Part shown: piece after piece, positions 1 through 12,700 of the stretch
How the letters are laid out: each line of letters opens with the position of its first letter
How positions within the stretch are numbered: position 1 is the first letter of the stretch
Assembly: GCF_037975245.1 (NCBI RefSeq)
Contig: NC_092563.1
Coordinates: 28,669,960 to 28,733,959, forward strand
Length of the DNA stretch: 64,000 bases
Source of the DNA: Apostichopus japonicus
Lineage: Eukaryota; Echinodermata; Holothuroidea; Aspidochirotida; Stichopodidae
Direction of reading: 5' to 3'
Program-made: the position numbers and the translations under genes
Notes under the pieces: generated by a model
What the model saw: only the letters and a program-made list of their open reading frames with translations
Told to the model about the DNA's origin: nothing
The model's database searches: none

Positions 1-359
1 CTTCCGGGATATTCGTATTCGTTCTCCGTAGAACTAGGCCTATTGCCTGATTGACTAGACTTCGGCTGAATAGAATCTTTACCTCTTGATTTTGTTTTCT
101 GTGTTAGCGAACGAAATCTATTTCGCAGGTTGTAAGCCTTTGTTTTACCACCGTTACCTGTTTCAAGTTCGCTTTTTATATTTCCATTTAAAGAGCTGTC
201 GGGATAGGAGTTTCTATCGTCGCCAGAGCTTGATTTTGCGATATTTGGCATAGATGATGATATTTCATGACCGTTCCATGTCCTTCCCTTTCCATCGATT
301 GATCTAGTCTTCCACTTCAGCAACGAAGGCGCCTTTGAAAACCTTCCTTTTAAGGACAT
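1..359 (-). CDS. 5' end of an unrecognised gene, truncated by the window edge
   Basis: The minus-strand frame starting at the ATG at 359-357 stays open for 119 codons to the window edge. The start has A at -3. The encoded N-terminus is basic and rich in Ser, Lys and Asn, opening MSLKGRFSKAPSLLKWKTRS, with no signal peptide, membrane segment or zinc-binding pattern. It looks like a disordered region of an intracellular protein. A frame this long without a stop is unlikely by chance in AT-rich DNA, and it ends at a plausible start codon next to 900 bases of non-coding sequence. I do not recognise the family. The next exon, or the rest of this one, lies left of the window. Confidence 0.55.
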   Translation of the reverse strand, partial: MSLKGRFSKAPSLLKWKTRSIDGKGRTWNGHEISSSMPNIAKSSSGDDRNSYPDSSLNGNIKSELETGNGGKTKAYNLRNRFRSLTQKTKSRGKDSIQPKSSQSGNRPSSTENEYEYPG

Positions 360-1310
360 GGTAGTACATCCGAAACACCAGTTTTCATATTAATCCGACT
401 AATTTATTCGCAATTTTCTTCCAGTAGCTTTAGTTTTCGAATGGTGTCCACACCACTAAATTATTCCAACTGTGTATATATACGTATATACCAGTATACA
501 CATGCCCGTTCAGTACAACGTTAACGTGAATTAAATTACGTGTTGATCTCTGACTCAAACAGGTAGTAATGCGAAGGGATAGGCAGGGGAGAAGACAATG
601 AGGGAGGCGCTATATTGAAACATATATTGGCAACAGTTCAAACCATCGAATATGTCTCAGCGGTGACTTTTAAACAGCCTGCTGCTAATCATGATATGTG
701 TCATAGGTTAAGAATTGCTTTAGTGCTACTCATATTTCTATAGTTTTTTTTCCAGTTTCCAAGAAATGCTTGTGTTAATTAATTGTTTCAAATATGATAA
801 CTCAACCAAAGCATTATTTTGAACTTCATATAAACAACAAAGCATCCTTGGATGATTTTTTGTTGCTCTTTTGTCCTTGTAAAATGTGTAATTCTAACTT
901 GTTTTTTTAAAACCATACATGCCTGTTTTTTTTAATTGAGCTTTGCGCTGTAATTGATGAACTGTGTTATAGGCTAAGCTGTCCAGCCAATTAAAATGAT
1001 GAGCCAAAGATGTTTAGAGGGACTTTTCCCAAAATTAAAAGTGGTATAAAAATACAACCTATAGACTGTAGCAGTGGTGTATAACTGTCAACATTTTTAA
1101 CGAGTTTTGTTCTTTTAGGCTTCATTTAATTTCATGTATAGGAAGTGCACGCTTTTCTCTAGTTTCCCTATTCACTAGATACAACTAACCGGACTCGTAA
1201 AGGCATGATGGATATATAACCCCTCAAATCAATATTTACATACCCCTTCCCCACGCAATTTGTCATCGACTCCCTCCCAACCAGCACCGGATTGACACTT
1301 CACGGCAGCT
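360..1310. other. Intergenic DNA, possible promoter side of the left-edge gene
   Basis: AT-rich sequence with no long reading frame, tandem repeat or recognised element. It must hold the upstream region of the minus-strand gene starting at 359, but no clear TATA or initiator motif is visible. Confidence 0.4.
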
Positions 1311-1318
1311 CTGGTCTG

Positions 1319-1633
1319 CAGGCGCGTATAGCCAGGATTTTGCCAAGGGAGGGGCGAACCTGTAGGCAAACTATCAGAGCCGTATATATGGCTCTGCAAA
1401 ACCATTTAAGCGTAGCGCCACCAAAATTGGCGTGAAGCGTACAAGAAAATTTTGGCCGAAAATGCCTCCCAGATCGCTGGAAATGGCATTTCCCTGTAGG
1501 CCTTGTAAGTTGCATCTAAGCATTTTCTATTTTGAAATTACTAGCGATATCACAAAAACATACACAAAAATATGTTCAAGGTGGGGGGGGGCGGTCGCCC
1601 TCTTCGCCCCCCCCCCCCTTGGCTACGCGCCTG
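1319..1633. mobile_element. hAT-like MITE with 8-bp target duplication
   Basis: The 315-bp element begins CAGGCGCGTA and ends TACGCGCCTG, a perfect 10-bp terminal inverted repeat. It is flanked by exact 8-bp direct repeats CTGGTCTG at 1311-1318 and 1634-1641. CAG-type termini and an 8-bp target duplication are the hallmarks of the hAT superfamily. No transposase frame fits inside, so it is nonautonomous. Near the right end a run of G is followed by a run of C (about 1583-1618), able to fold back. Short frames across it are accidental. Confidence 0.85.
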
Positions 1634-1859
1634 CTGGTCTGTTCTCTGAAATAGTGCAATCTGAATTATGTAAAAAGAGCCACAAAACTCGACCATATTT
1701 TCGAGCAAACCCACCATAACTTTTATGTACGGTACCTTTAAGCAATTTTTCTGAACAATTGAACATATATTTAAAACTAAACTAAATATAAACAATTAAT
1801 CACAGGGATACCCCCAACTGGTCTACTCTACTCCATTACTAAGAAAAGGCGACGTCCTT

Positions 1860-3237
1860 TTCTGGCGAACTCATTGACAACTTTCTCCGGGTGTTGAAGC
1901 ATCTCACTTGTGTTGTCCTGTTCTATATATTGCCTGCCAGTCCACATAGGTTTGTTAAGCGGCTGTTACTCATTGTAGCACGTAAGTATGTCTTAACCCT
2001 TCTTTCTGCGGTAGCTGGGGAGACGGGAATGGTGCAGACCATGCAGTTGGAAGAATCGAAGGTCTGGGAATGCAGTGCGCAATCTATACAACTTCCAAAT
2101 TTTCCTCTGTCGAACGTGTCATTTTGTGGAAAACATTTGACGTGCTATACAGCCACCCGATGCTCCAGATTATGTTGAGGTTAGGAAACTTTGCAACCAG
2201 TGGTATTATATCAGAAAGCCGGAGACTGAAACGATCTGATTGTTTATTGGCTGGGTCACATGCAATACAGGTTTGTATGATGTCATTGTTCTGAAAGAAA
2301 CGTCGTTTCATTTCTGGCGACATCTTGTCAATGATTTCGTACAAACTTCTGCGGTACATCGTGAAACTTCGTTCATCTCTAGCTGCTTGTGTTACCCCCA
2401 CCGATTCCGTGATGAGGAAGTCCAATAGATGGCGAGGGCACGTCCTATCTCTTCCTGTGGGCTCATCTCGGATCTCAATACCAGCACCTTCAGCCATTAC
2501 TTTAGAAAATCCCAGGATTTCTTCAAAGACCTCATCTGATCTCATCATCTCTGAAATCATGGCTGAAATTGAAGCTTCTGTCAACTTAGAAGCATTTGCT
2601 ATGGTCAAAGCATTTGCTATGGTCAGGCGGAGTGTATAGCCTAGTGGTTAACGCCGGCGTCTCCCAGTCATGAGATCCCCGGTTCGATTCCCCGCCGACA
2701 GCAATGTGTGTCGTCTGGCAAGGGTGTTGTTCAATAACAACTTCCCGACATGGACGTTAAATGGATGTGTGCCGAGAGATTGGCTTCGGTCAGCTTGCGA
2801 GTCTACAAGCCTCCATGGCTTCTTTCGCGAGTTTCGCGAGTTCCTGCTTCACATCTGTTATCAGATTCAGTTATAAGTTCCATTGTTTCACTTAATTCTT
2901 TGAAGCGATGCAGGAACACTGAGATGGCTTTGAATTTGCATGCCCATCTTGTATCACTTCGTTGTTGCAACTCAAGTACCTTCACGTAATCACGTTACTG
3001 TCATTATGTGCGTTGACAAACAGGACGTGGCGTTTGTGGAAGCATTAATATAGCGATAACTTCTTCTAGAAGGCCAATGACTTCGCCTGCATATGGCACT
3101 GACTTACATGTGTCAACTAACACAAGGTTTAACCTGTGGGCATGACAGTGGACATATGGACAACATGATCCAGTGAGCTGTCGAATTCGTTCCCGAACTC
3201 CAAAAAAGTCGCCCTGATATGACACTCTCGCCATCAT
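1860..3237 (-). pseudogene. Decayed hAT-family (ZMYM1-like) transposase
   Basis: Several broken minus-strand frames read in order like one transposase. From the N-terminal side, 3237-3004 contains a CHAHRLNLVLVD block, typical of the hAT catalytic region. 2985-2803 contains an SDTRW block. 2608-2084 continues the helical part. About 2070-1930 gives a hAT C-terminal dimerisation motif (TIPVSPATAERRVKTYLRAT). Stops and frame changes separate the parts, and a tRNA-derived SINE (about 2624-2810) interrupts the frame. The family is the DUF4371/hAT-C group often labelled zinc finger MYM-type protein 1-like. It has no intact start and is presumably inactive. Confidence 0.75.
2624..2810 (+). mobile_element. 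tRNA-derived SINE inserted in the hAT pseudogene
   Basis: The left part carries RNA polymerase III promoter boxes: A box TAGCCTAGTGG near 2637 and B box GGTTCGATTCC near 2682, spaced as in a tRNA. The T-arm pairing is imperfect and the sequence continues about 110 bp beyond the tRNA-like head, so this is a SINE rather than a tRNA gene. Hydrophilic hAT-like coding sequence resumes on either side. A short direct repeat (AAGCATTTGCTATGGTC, twice, 2590-2622) sits just upstream. The 3' boundary is approximate. Confidence 0.6.
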
Positions 3238-3349
3238 AGCATTGGCTTACACAGTCTTCAAGGCACAGTCACAGTCTTCAAGGCTAAGCCCTTAAACAAC
3301 CCGTTGAACCCGATGTAGTGCCATGGAGAGTTTTTATAGCTACTATAAA

Positions 3350-3448
3350 TTATATATTGATTGTGTGGATTTTTTTGGGGAGGGGGGTGGCTAGAATTAA
3401 TTTTGGGAGGGCTATAGCCCCCCCCCCCCCTCGTAGAACCGCGCCTGA
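3350..3448. mobile_element. Terminus of a hAT-like element
   Basis: A G-rich run (3376-3388), then GGGCTATAGCCC and a C-run, end at CCGCGCCTG (3448), the reverse complement of CAGGCGCGG. This resembles the end of the MITE at 1319. It may be the outer end of the element that carried the decayed transposase at 1860-3237. I could not find a matching left end or a target duplication. Confidence 0.4.
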
Positions 3449-3777
3449 TCAGCACTATTTATTGTTAATTTAATTACCCAACTGCCCAGTCCGTCCCTGC
3501 AGTTGACTGATTCAGCAATGCATTGATAGTTTGAAACTATCTACCTGATTTCGCAATTTGTATTTTCTCCATTGACTTTATCTATTTTTCGCCGTAATGG
3601 CCCCCCATACTATTACTTCGAACGACTGAATATTGAAGTCCAATCTGAAACAAAAACAGCTGATTGCAGATAAACGATAGTACAGAGTCGGGATATTGGT
3701 TCGAACGGTCGTAATACCCCTGAAATCAATCCACATCAATCGCGTCTTTCTGTGTCCCAATACTTGTACTGTCCAAC
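3449..3777 (+). promoter_or_regulatory. Upstream region and 5' UTR of SSR1
   Basis: About 330 bases between transposon debris and the SSR1 start codon. No TATA box is obvious. The translation start context is CCAACATGA with A at -3. The transcription start cannot be fixed from sequence alone. Confidence 0.35.
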
Positions 3778-6700
3778 ATGAAGATTATTCACAACTTCCT
3801 TCTACTTTTGCTGTTGGTTTTACCGTCTAGCTTGCTTCTTACAAGCAATGGTTCGTATTTTTTAAATTTCATTTGTTGATCTCAGCATGTTTACCCTATG
3901 ATCTACCTAGCCTAATGCTACGTGGCCTATATTTGAGTTCCAACTGAACTACGTGAATGCCAACACCTGTTAGTGTAACTGATAATGGAAGTAATTAGTA
4001 CAGTAACTTAGGGCAGATGTTTGAGGAAATTTAAGTTACAGTTACAATATGGGTTATCGAATTTATTATGTGTATATCGAGCGATTATTCTGTTAACTTG
4101 CATATCGCAAGTGCCTAGCTCTCCATGCACTATAAATCTTTGGAAAGTTGTTTTTTGCACTTTCTTTCGAAATTAGCCCAGCCTATCCTTAAGTTATATA
4201 CTATCACAGTTATGGGCCTCAACTTAAAAAGGACTAGGCCTAGGTGGTGTTTGAGTGTGCTACGACAATACGTTAATGTATTCTTCTCCGTTAATTAGGT
4301 TAACAAGTTTGACCTATTAACGCATAGCCTACACAATAGTCAAAGGGATCAGTGCCAATTTTAATATAGGTCTAGCATAGCCCTAGTTTCATAGCTAAAG
4401 CCTAAAGGCCTACCAAAGTCTTATCCAACACTTATTTAATATCTTGCCTATTTTACAATCAGAGTTAAAATTTAATTAGACACAAGTTTAGATGGTAGTG
4501 TCACTAGTGTGACAAATACTACTGTACAACTTGAAAAATATATTAAAACGAAATCACAGAAATACATGTTATTTTTGGGGTTTTGTATACCTGTTCCAGT
4601 GCCATTCCGCCATAGGTACATACCGCCATACCTTTCAGCCATATGTTTCGATCCTTTCCGCCATGGCAGAGAGGCCAAAACCTATGGTAGAAAGGTAAAA
4701 TCAAGTAATGGATTTTACACAGAAATGTATCGGTGAAACTTTCTTTGATTCGCGTGGAACGATAGGTACACTGTCTTAAAATGTGACGGTTTGCTGGATA
4801 CACTTAATTAAGAGTTGATACACTGTCTTCATATATATAATAGTTGGTTGAAAAATCAAATCAAGTTAGGTTGATTGTTTATTACAAAGACTGATTCTGA
4901 TTTTGCGGGCCTAGGTACTGTGAAGCAAAGCAATATACAGTGCATATAAACCTACTGTGCAACGACATTAATGTGCTCTTTCCGCCATACAAAAGTGCTT
5001 TACCGCCATCGGGGTAACATTGCGGAATGGCACTTTTTCTATGGCGAAAAGAGCACATTTTCTATGGCGGAATGTACCGATGACGGAATGACATGCCCCT
5101 CATAGTGCATATGGCTGGTACAATGATAGAATACTCCTCCTTTCAGTATGGCTATCTTTTGCAGGGAGTTCCAGGCAAGATGTTTAACTTCCTCCCCACA
5201 GTTATTGAGCCATTCGACAAAACTAATTTTAAATTAACATTCACCAAGTTCCCTGACTCCGATTCCATCAAACAGAAAATAAGAATTGTAATGATTTCCC
5301 ACCACAACTACTGTTATGAAGATCCGTCATTCTCAAAAGCATAGAAAACGCAATGAAAACAGATGCAGCAAAAACAAGAATAAAGCTTTCCTAGTCACGA
5401 CTCTGACTCCACCCCAGAAATAGTTAAAAAATTGAATTAGATTTCCCCATCGCGACTCGGACTCCAGCCCCTCCCTGCCCAAAAAGGAAGAAGAATAGCC
5501 TAATTTTTAATTCCCAACAGCCACCATAAAGTTAAACAAAAATTAGATATAAACTAACTCAAAAGAGTGAGAATGATAATTATTTTCCCACTGCAATTAC
5601 TCAGTTTCTTTCACATTTACCTTCCATACACCGAACATTTTAATTTAGTAGAGGGAGTGTGCAGAGCTCCCACAGATGAATTGTGATTCACATGCATATG
5701 CCAGCGTAATAGACCAAATGCCTATGCTTTACTGATGGTAACATGGCATCTTTGAATTGCCGTTTGGAGATAAGTTTATGTGGTAGCTGTCTCATCTCTG
5801 TGACTCTAAAGAAAAGCAGTTAAAAAGGAAAGCAGGGTATTCTTTAATTACTTCTGTTGGTTGAAATGGCAGGGAGAAAAGTAAACATGTACCCTGTACA
5901 CAATTACAACAAAACGTTCATGGATTTTGTATAATAATGTGTATGTAGGGAAAACTGATGGTATTGGGTAGAACATTAAACACAAATCATCAGTTCAATC
6001 ACTGGAAGTGGTTTGCCAGATACTTCGTTTGCATCTGACATTGCCAAGTTTGGGAATTGTTTTAGGCATGTCATGGTCGCACTTATTAACACTTCAGTTA
6101 TCAGCTTGTGTCTATATCAAGCTATATGTGTTTACCTCTCTCCAGCCTAACCCAGTAACTGTGCATTAAACCCCAAATCCTAAGAACTTTAAGGCTGTAT
6201 GTATGTTGTCAATATATTATTCACTTACAGACTACGGTTTACCTGAAATGTTAAATTTTGGTTGCTCCAAAATATTCCCACTATTTTTTAAGGAAATTTG
6301 CAAGCCTTTAGTTCTAGAGCAGCTACCCAAGGTACAAATGAGTGGTGACAAATATTGTAATATGTGTTGGAACTCTTGGTATTTATTTTATTGATACATT
6401 TTGATGGCAACTAAAGAAATTGAATATGTGTTGACTTGCAACTCCTGCCTCACCCCACCCTCCAGCCAGGAGACACAAATCCTACCATCATTATTAGTCT
6501 ATGTGATCGAGATAACTGTCCCCCCCATCCCCTCCTGCCTCACCCTACCCTCTTGAAGCTATTTGTCTTCACAATGATCTCTGTCATACTGTATAGGTCA
6601 AAGGTGATGGTTGCATTTGTGTCTCCTTTGAGGTCACTTGGTTTGAATTGAGGCTCTTGTGGTCAAAGTTAATTGCAGCTAGATGTAGTTTTTATCTTAT

Positions 6701-9700
6701 ACTGTTTAAGCATGAGTAACCACAAGGGGCAAAGTAGTTTGGCTAGCTTTGTTAGCAGTAGCAAGCGTTCATTTACACAACAATATCAACTTAATTTCTT
6801 TAGCCATTACTTTGTAAATGGCTTTGGGATTAAGAATCAAAACAAATTAAGTATGATCTGTTTAAGTTTCATGGCCTCTTGGAAAAGCATATTTGGCAAT
6901 CCAGTTTCAGTAGTTGTTTCGTAAACTCCTTCAGATTGGGGTTGTATGCCTAAGATACATGTGGTCAAAACTGGGGAACTATTTCAACATTTTCCCTTCA
7001 AAAGTGGGGTTGAATGTGCACCATTTGGATTAGAAATTTGACAGATTGGCCATAGGGTAATAAGCTAATGCTTTCCTTCACAGAAAGTGCCCCATAAATC
7101 AAATTGATAAGTGCTTAATCGGTTCTGTCTCTCCATTTCTTATCGGAAGCTGACAAAAGTCACTCACTGAAATATCCTTCCTCTGATTTATTCCATTCTC
7201 TCTTTCAGGAATCGGTCTGGCCCAAGCTCAAGATGATACTGAGGAAGATGTTCTAGAAGGTGAGGAGGAGGAAGAAGATGATGTTGAGATTGAAGAAGAG
7301 GAAGAAGAAGATGAGGACACTGATGTGGAGGTTGGGTAGTCCTTGATTCTCAATTCAGTGCTCTCTAATACAATGACTTACCCTTCTTGTGATGTGGAGG
7401 TTGGGTAGTCCATGATTCTCAATCAGTGCTCTCTAATAGACAATGCCTTACCATTCTTGTAATGTGGAGGTTGGGTAGTCCATGATTCTCAATCAGTGCT
7501 CTCTAATAGACAATGCCTTACCCTTCTTGTAATGTGGAGGTTGGGTAGTCCATGATTCTCAATTCAGTGCTCTCTAATAGACAATGCCTTACCCTCCTTG
7601 TAATATAGGTCTTGTTATATAAGTTTCTTTCATGCATGCTGTTGAAGCCATTTCAACTCACAAGTGAGGTTTTTCCATCTCGATTATACCCAAAGTTTGC
7701 TGAGGAATAAGATCCATCATTTTAGGTATAAACTGTGTGTCCTTCATGTCTTATCTTTGTCCTCCCCATGGTAACCCTTGTCCCAATGTCTCATTGATTT
7801 ATTTCAACTACGTCACCCATCACCCTTAGCCTGGAGTCCATGGTTTCCCCCAAGAGGTCTGTGAAAACTTTAAGGGGGTCTTTAAAGGAAAAGGGAAATG
7901 GAGTCCTTTGCAAACTTGGGGTTCAGAGAGGCACACAGGTCCTTCCATATTTTACTGCCTCATATCAATAGCAATACAGTCACTGAGAGTGTCATGTTGG
8001 TGAGTTGCTGAATTTATCGCTATTTTCATTGCAAGTGTCTTCTCATGACTACTTATTTTGCGTATAATTCTTACAAATGTATATTTCCCATATTTCACAG
8101 GTGGAGGAAGGGGAAGAAGAACGGGCAGTAGAGGCGGGTGATGAGGAAGAGGAGGAGGAAGATGAAGAGGAAGTTCTGAAATCATCTAAAGATGCTGATA
8201 CTACCATGCTCTTCACCAGGAACTCGGAAACTGGTAAAACAAATACTTTGAGATATTAATGGCACTTTATATATTCTATTCATAGATATTTGACTTAGAT
8301 TGGGAACTCTGTAATTCTGAAAATTTCGTCATCACTCCCTCCTCCATCCCCTTCCAGGCCTTCATTAAATACTAAAAGATAATGTCTATTAGACCTGACT
8401 TTAAAAGGCTTACGATGAAAAGTAAACCATGCTTATGTAGCCATTGTTTGCAAATACACTAGGATGGAAAAAAAAAACATTTAGATATTTTTGACGTTCC
8501 CTTATTCTTTTCTGCAACGTTTATCGACAATGAATATCTTCTAACGTGCAAAACGTGGTGACAGTTTAGCAATGCACCCCTGTTGACTCACTCATGGGTC
8601 ACCATCCATTTGCTAATTAAGTTTCCAGCTCTGTGTTGTGGTTCATTTCATATTTTGCATGAAGTTTCCTTTTGACGCTTGTATGAATGTGTCTCTTGGA
8701 ATGTTGTGTGTCTCGATGTGCCACCATCCTTACACTCTTCATGACATCTTTAGAATGTATGAATTATGGAGAATCTGTCATTTTATAGATCCCATTTATT
8801 GATGTTTATCAGTTGATCTGTTTTTGTGAAATTGTCCGATGATGCTCAGGCATTTGGGCTGAATTGATCTTGCTTCTCTCATACTGCAGAGATGTCTCTC
8901 GACGTCTGGGAAAGTTGACGTGGACCGGCAGAGTTTTTCTGATGGTTCACAGGCCAGCTTTTCTGGCGTCGGATTCATGCTGGGTGACCAACTTGCTTTG
9001 AGCACCCACTTTGTGGTACGGGAAGGCAAGCTTCCTGATTATGCCTACTGTGAATAACTGAGGACGTATAATCCACAATCTGATGTGACCCTAGGTCATG
9101 AAACATCCACTAATTTTTTCAGGCTGACATTAGATGCTTTTACACATGTAATTATGTGACACTGTGGCTGGAGGTGATCAGTTAATATTTTAAATTCTTT
9201 CCATTTATAGAAATCCCAGTGAACTTGCCCCTACAGGTTCTTGTGGGGTTTGCTAACAATGGGGAAGAAGAATTCGTTCTCCAGCACATCCATGCTTCAC
9301 TGCGGTACCCACAAGATTTCTCGTTCCATATCTACAATGTAAGTCACAACTAATCAGTAATGTTACTAGAGAAAAAAAACGTTGCTTCACGTAAAGAATG
9401 CTTTCGTCCAAATCGAAAACCAATTGCATTTATTGTATGACCTACTTTCACTAGTGTAGTCGTAAAGATGCGATCGTATCACTGCCTATACATTGTGAGT
9501 GCTCTACACATTATATTGTTCAGATGGTCCAGTACCCTAGCTTTGCTGTTTTACAGGCCCAGCTCACCCGGCTTTTCACACGTCCTGCCCCTTTCAACTG
9601 ATTCCAGTCAAATCGACAGAATTGTTTTCTTTAAGGCAGGAACTGAGAGATAGTACGTTCTCATGCAAACCCCCCCCCCATCCCGGGGGCCAAATATACA

Positions 9701-12700
9701 GAAAGTGATACTTTCTATACTGTGATACTATGCACTGATGAAAAGCAACTATAACGTTTCAAGTCTGCAAGTAATTAAGAAACCCTGTCATATTTTGGCC
9801 TGTAGTCCAGTTATTAACAATCCCTCTCATATGAGATGTGAAAAGTCTTGTCTTTACAAGTACGTTTGACTAACATTATATGTCTATTTTTGTCTCATAT
9901 AGTTTTCTGCCATTGAGTATGACTACACTGTGCAACCAGGACAGGAGACCACACTGGAGTACAATTTCCAAGCTGGTGAAGTCTTTGCTGCTAGACCATT
10001 TGGCTTTGTCATCCAGCTCTTCTACAAAGATGCAGTAAGTAAACGACTGGTATTGTGTTACAATATGTAGAGGACAGTATATGTTAAAGTTTCTATTCCA
10101 AAAATGCCCTCTTCGACAAGAAACGATATGATAAGCATGAAGTTCAAAACGTTTGTAATGTGCGTAGCTGGTTGGATTTTTCCCGTGGCCAGTATTTGCC
10201 TTCTACCAATGTACTGTAGACATCAGTGAAATACTTTAGGAATCTGTGATCTGAGACGATGGATCCTTAGTTACCGGTTAGAGCCTAAAATTCAAGTTTT
10301 AACATATACTGGAAACGATAGCAGGCTGCCCTTAATGTTATGATTTAAAATAAGCCATCATTTCTGTCATAGAATGATATGTATTGTATTTCAACTCACA
10401 AGTGAAGGTTTCCATTTCGGTTATACCCAATGTTTGCCGAGGAATATGATCCATCCTGTTAGGTATAAACTGTGTATCCTTCATGTCTTATCTTTGTTGT
10501 CCTCCCCATGGTAACCCTTGTCCCCAATGTCTCTTCTTGTCCTAACCATCTTTGTAGCCAGCTTTCATGTTGTCTAAGTTGTCTCTTACTTACTTTCCTT
10601 TGCCCCAACAATCGTTATTGTCTCTCTGGGTTTTCCCATTTTATCTTTGTCCTAAGTACCTCATTCTTTTCCTAAATGTCTCATTGCTGTCACATAACTT
10701 GCTGTACCTAATTTTCTTTGATCTACCAGATTCATTTTGCCCTGGCTGTCTATCTCTTTATATATACCTCATTTCCCTATCCAGTCCATCATTGTCTTAC
10801 CCTTACCTGTTCCATTACTTGCCACTGACTGCCTCGTCATCGTCCTATAATCATCCCGTAATGAAATTAATTTAATTAGGGTTTATGATTGTTCCCTCGA
10901 TTTGATATTTTGCTGTTTTAATTCTGTCTTTATTTCCTTGTATACATATCGTCATCTTTCTCTTTAACAGGAAGGGAACTTCTATGCTGATTCTCTGTTC
11001 AATGATACAATTACAATGGTGGAACTAGATGAAGGAATTGATACAGAAACGTAAGTCACAGCATGAATGTTTTATGTCTGTCAACGGGAATGATGATAAG
11101 AAGCATCAGGGAAGGATATCAAAACCATAGTTTATGTGGCAGTATGGTAGCAACAGATTAAGAGAGTTGTGTGTATTTCCCTTCTTTTGCCACCAAAGGA
11201 GGGATCATTGCAAACCAACAAATAAACTCAATGGTGTTTGTCACGTCACATTACCAAGACTGCAAACTGGGACTCTAAAATCATGTTATAACTACTAAAA
11301 TACTGCTTGCAACAAGACAAAAAGCAGTTACTGCTTTGTTGTGTTGTCTAGGAGTTTCTCTGCACAAGTGTTTTAATATTATCTGCCAGTAGCAGCTTTT
11401 TTTTACTTTGGTGGGTTATTTTAACAAAGTTTCCGAATATTACTCAAAATTGCAGTTGAAAGCACTGAGACACCCATTACAGTGATTTTTTTGTAACTAT
11501 TAAACAAAATGAAGGAAAGACACAAGTAGTAAATTATTTCTTTGGGAATGGATCTTATCAATTTAATCACTGTGACACTTTCAATTATAATATTAAACCT
11601 CTTTAAAAGGAAACTTGAAAATGTTTAAAATTGATTACTCAAGCTTATGACCAACATTGTCCAGGGATTTTAGCAGTGTTGTAACAAAGTACAAGTGATG
11701 AATCAATTAACTAAATTTTTAAAGAAAACTGACTTCAACAAGTTTTGTCATGTTTTCCATAGAGATAATTCAGTATTACTAGGCCTAGAACTTCACAATT
11801 TTAACCTAATTTTACAACCTAAAATATACAAGTGCTTAAAATGTTTACTTTGCTCAGATCAAGTTTACACTTGCACATATAAGTTGCTTTGTTCAATTTG
11901 TAGTGTATGTTCTTAATGTCTACTGTCAGAAAAATGCAAGACCTTAATTTTTTCTACTGGTAAAAAGCCAAATCTACTTGCATTTAGCCAGTAGATAGCC
12001 TGAACTATTAAGGCATTGTAAAACACAAATGAGAGTGTTAATTAATTGTTAAATATGTATCATTCCTAAATTGATGTTGGGAAGTAATCGATTAAGAAAG
12101 TCGGGTGATTTGAATACATATGAATTTTTCATTTCTGTTCAACCTATACTTCTTTGCTTTTTGCAGTTTTTTCCTCTACCTTTTCTTGGCTGCGGTCTTG
12201 GTTTTATTGCTTGTCGGATTACAGCAGCTTTTTTCTTCAAGGGGGGTGAGTGATAAGAAACTTTTTTTTTTTAAAGTTATTCCATTCCATGATTTTTGGG
12301 AATTGTCCTGTAGACTGAAATACCAAATGTCAGTTTGGACAGACAAAAACAGTCCCATTTTCTGTTTCATGAACGTTATTTCGCACACTTCCTATGTTGT
12401 AAAGTGTGATGAGCCACTGTGTTGATTTAGCTACATTGTCCTGGTACCATACTCATCTGTTAAGACAAGACACCTGACAAATGTGTTAACTTTAATCCAG
12501 CAAAACTGCACCAGGAACAATGGTATGTATTGTAGAGGTTTGCGATTGTGACAAATTCATATATTAAGAACTAAGTGGACCCATACTATTTTGCATTGAA
12601 TTAAATTTTTGCTAACTTGTTCCTGAAATAGATTTCTTAGTTAGATGTGAGGGTAGGCACATATTACTTGGCTAAGTAGAGAGTTGAAGGTAGGCACATA

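Noticed and set aside
2624-2700. tRNA gene
   Set aside because: A and B boxes are present but the T-arm pairs badly and the sequence continues as a SINE body.
8796-9029. Minus-strand 77-aa frame in SSR1 intron 3
   Set aside because: No homology recognised, no splice context, and it is intronic to a well-supported gene on the other strand.
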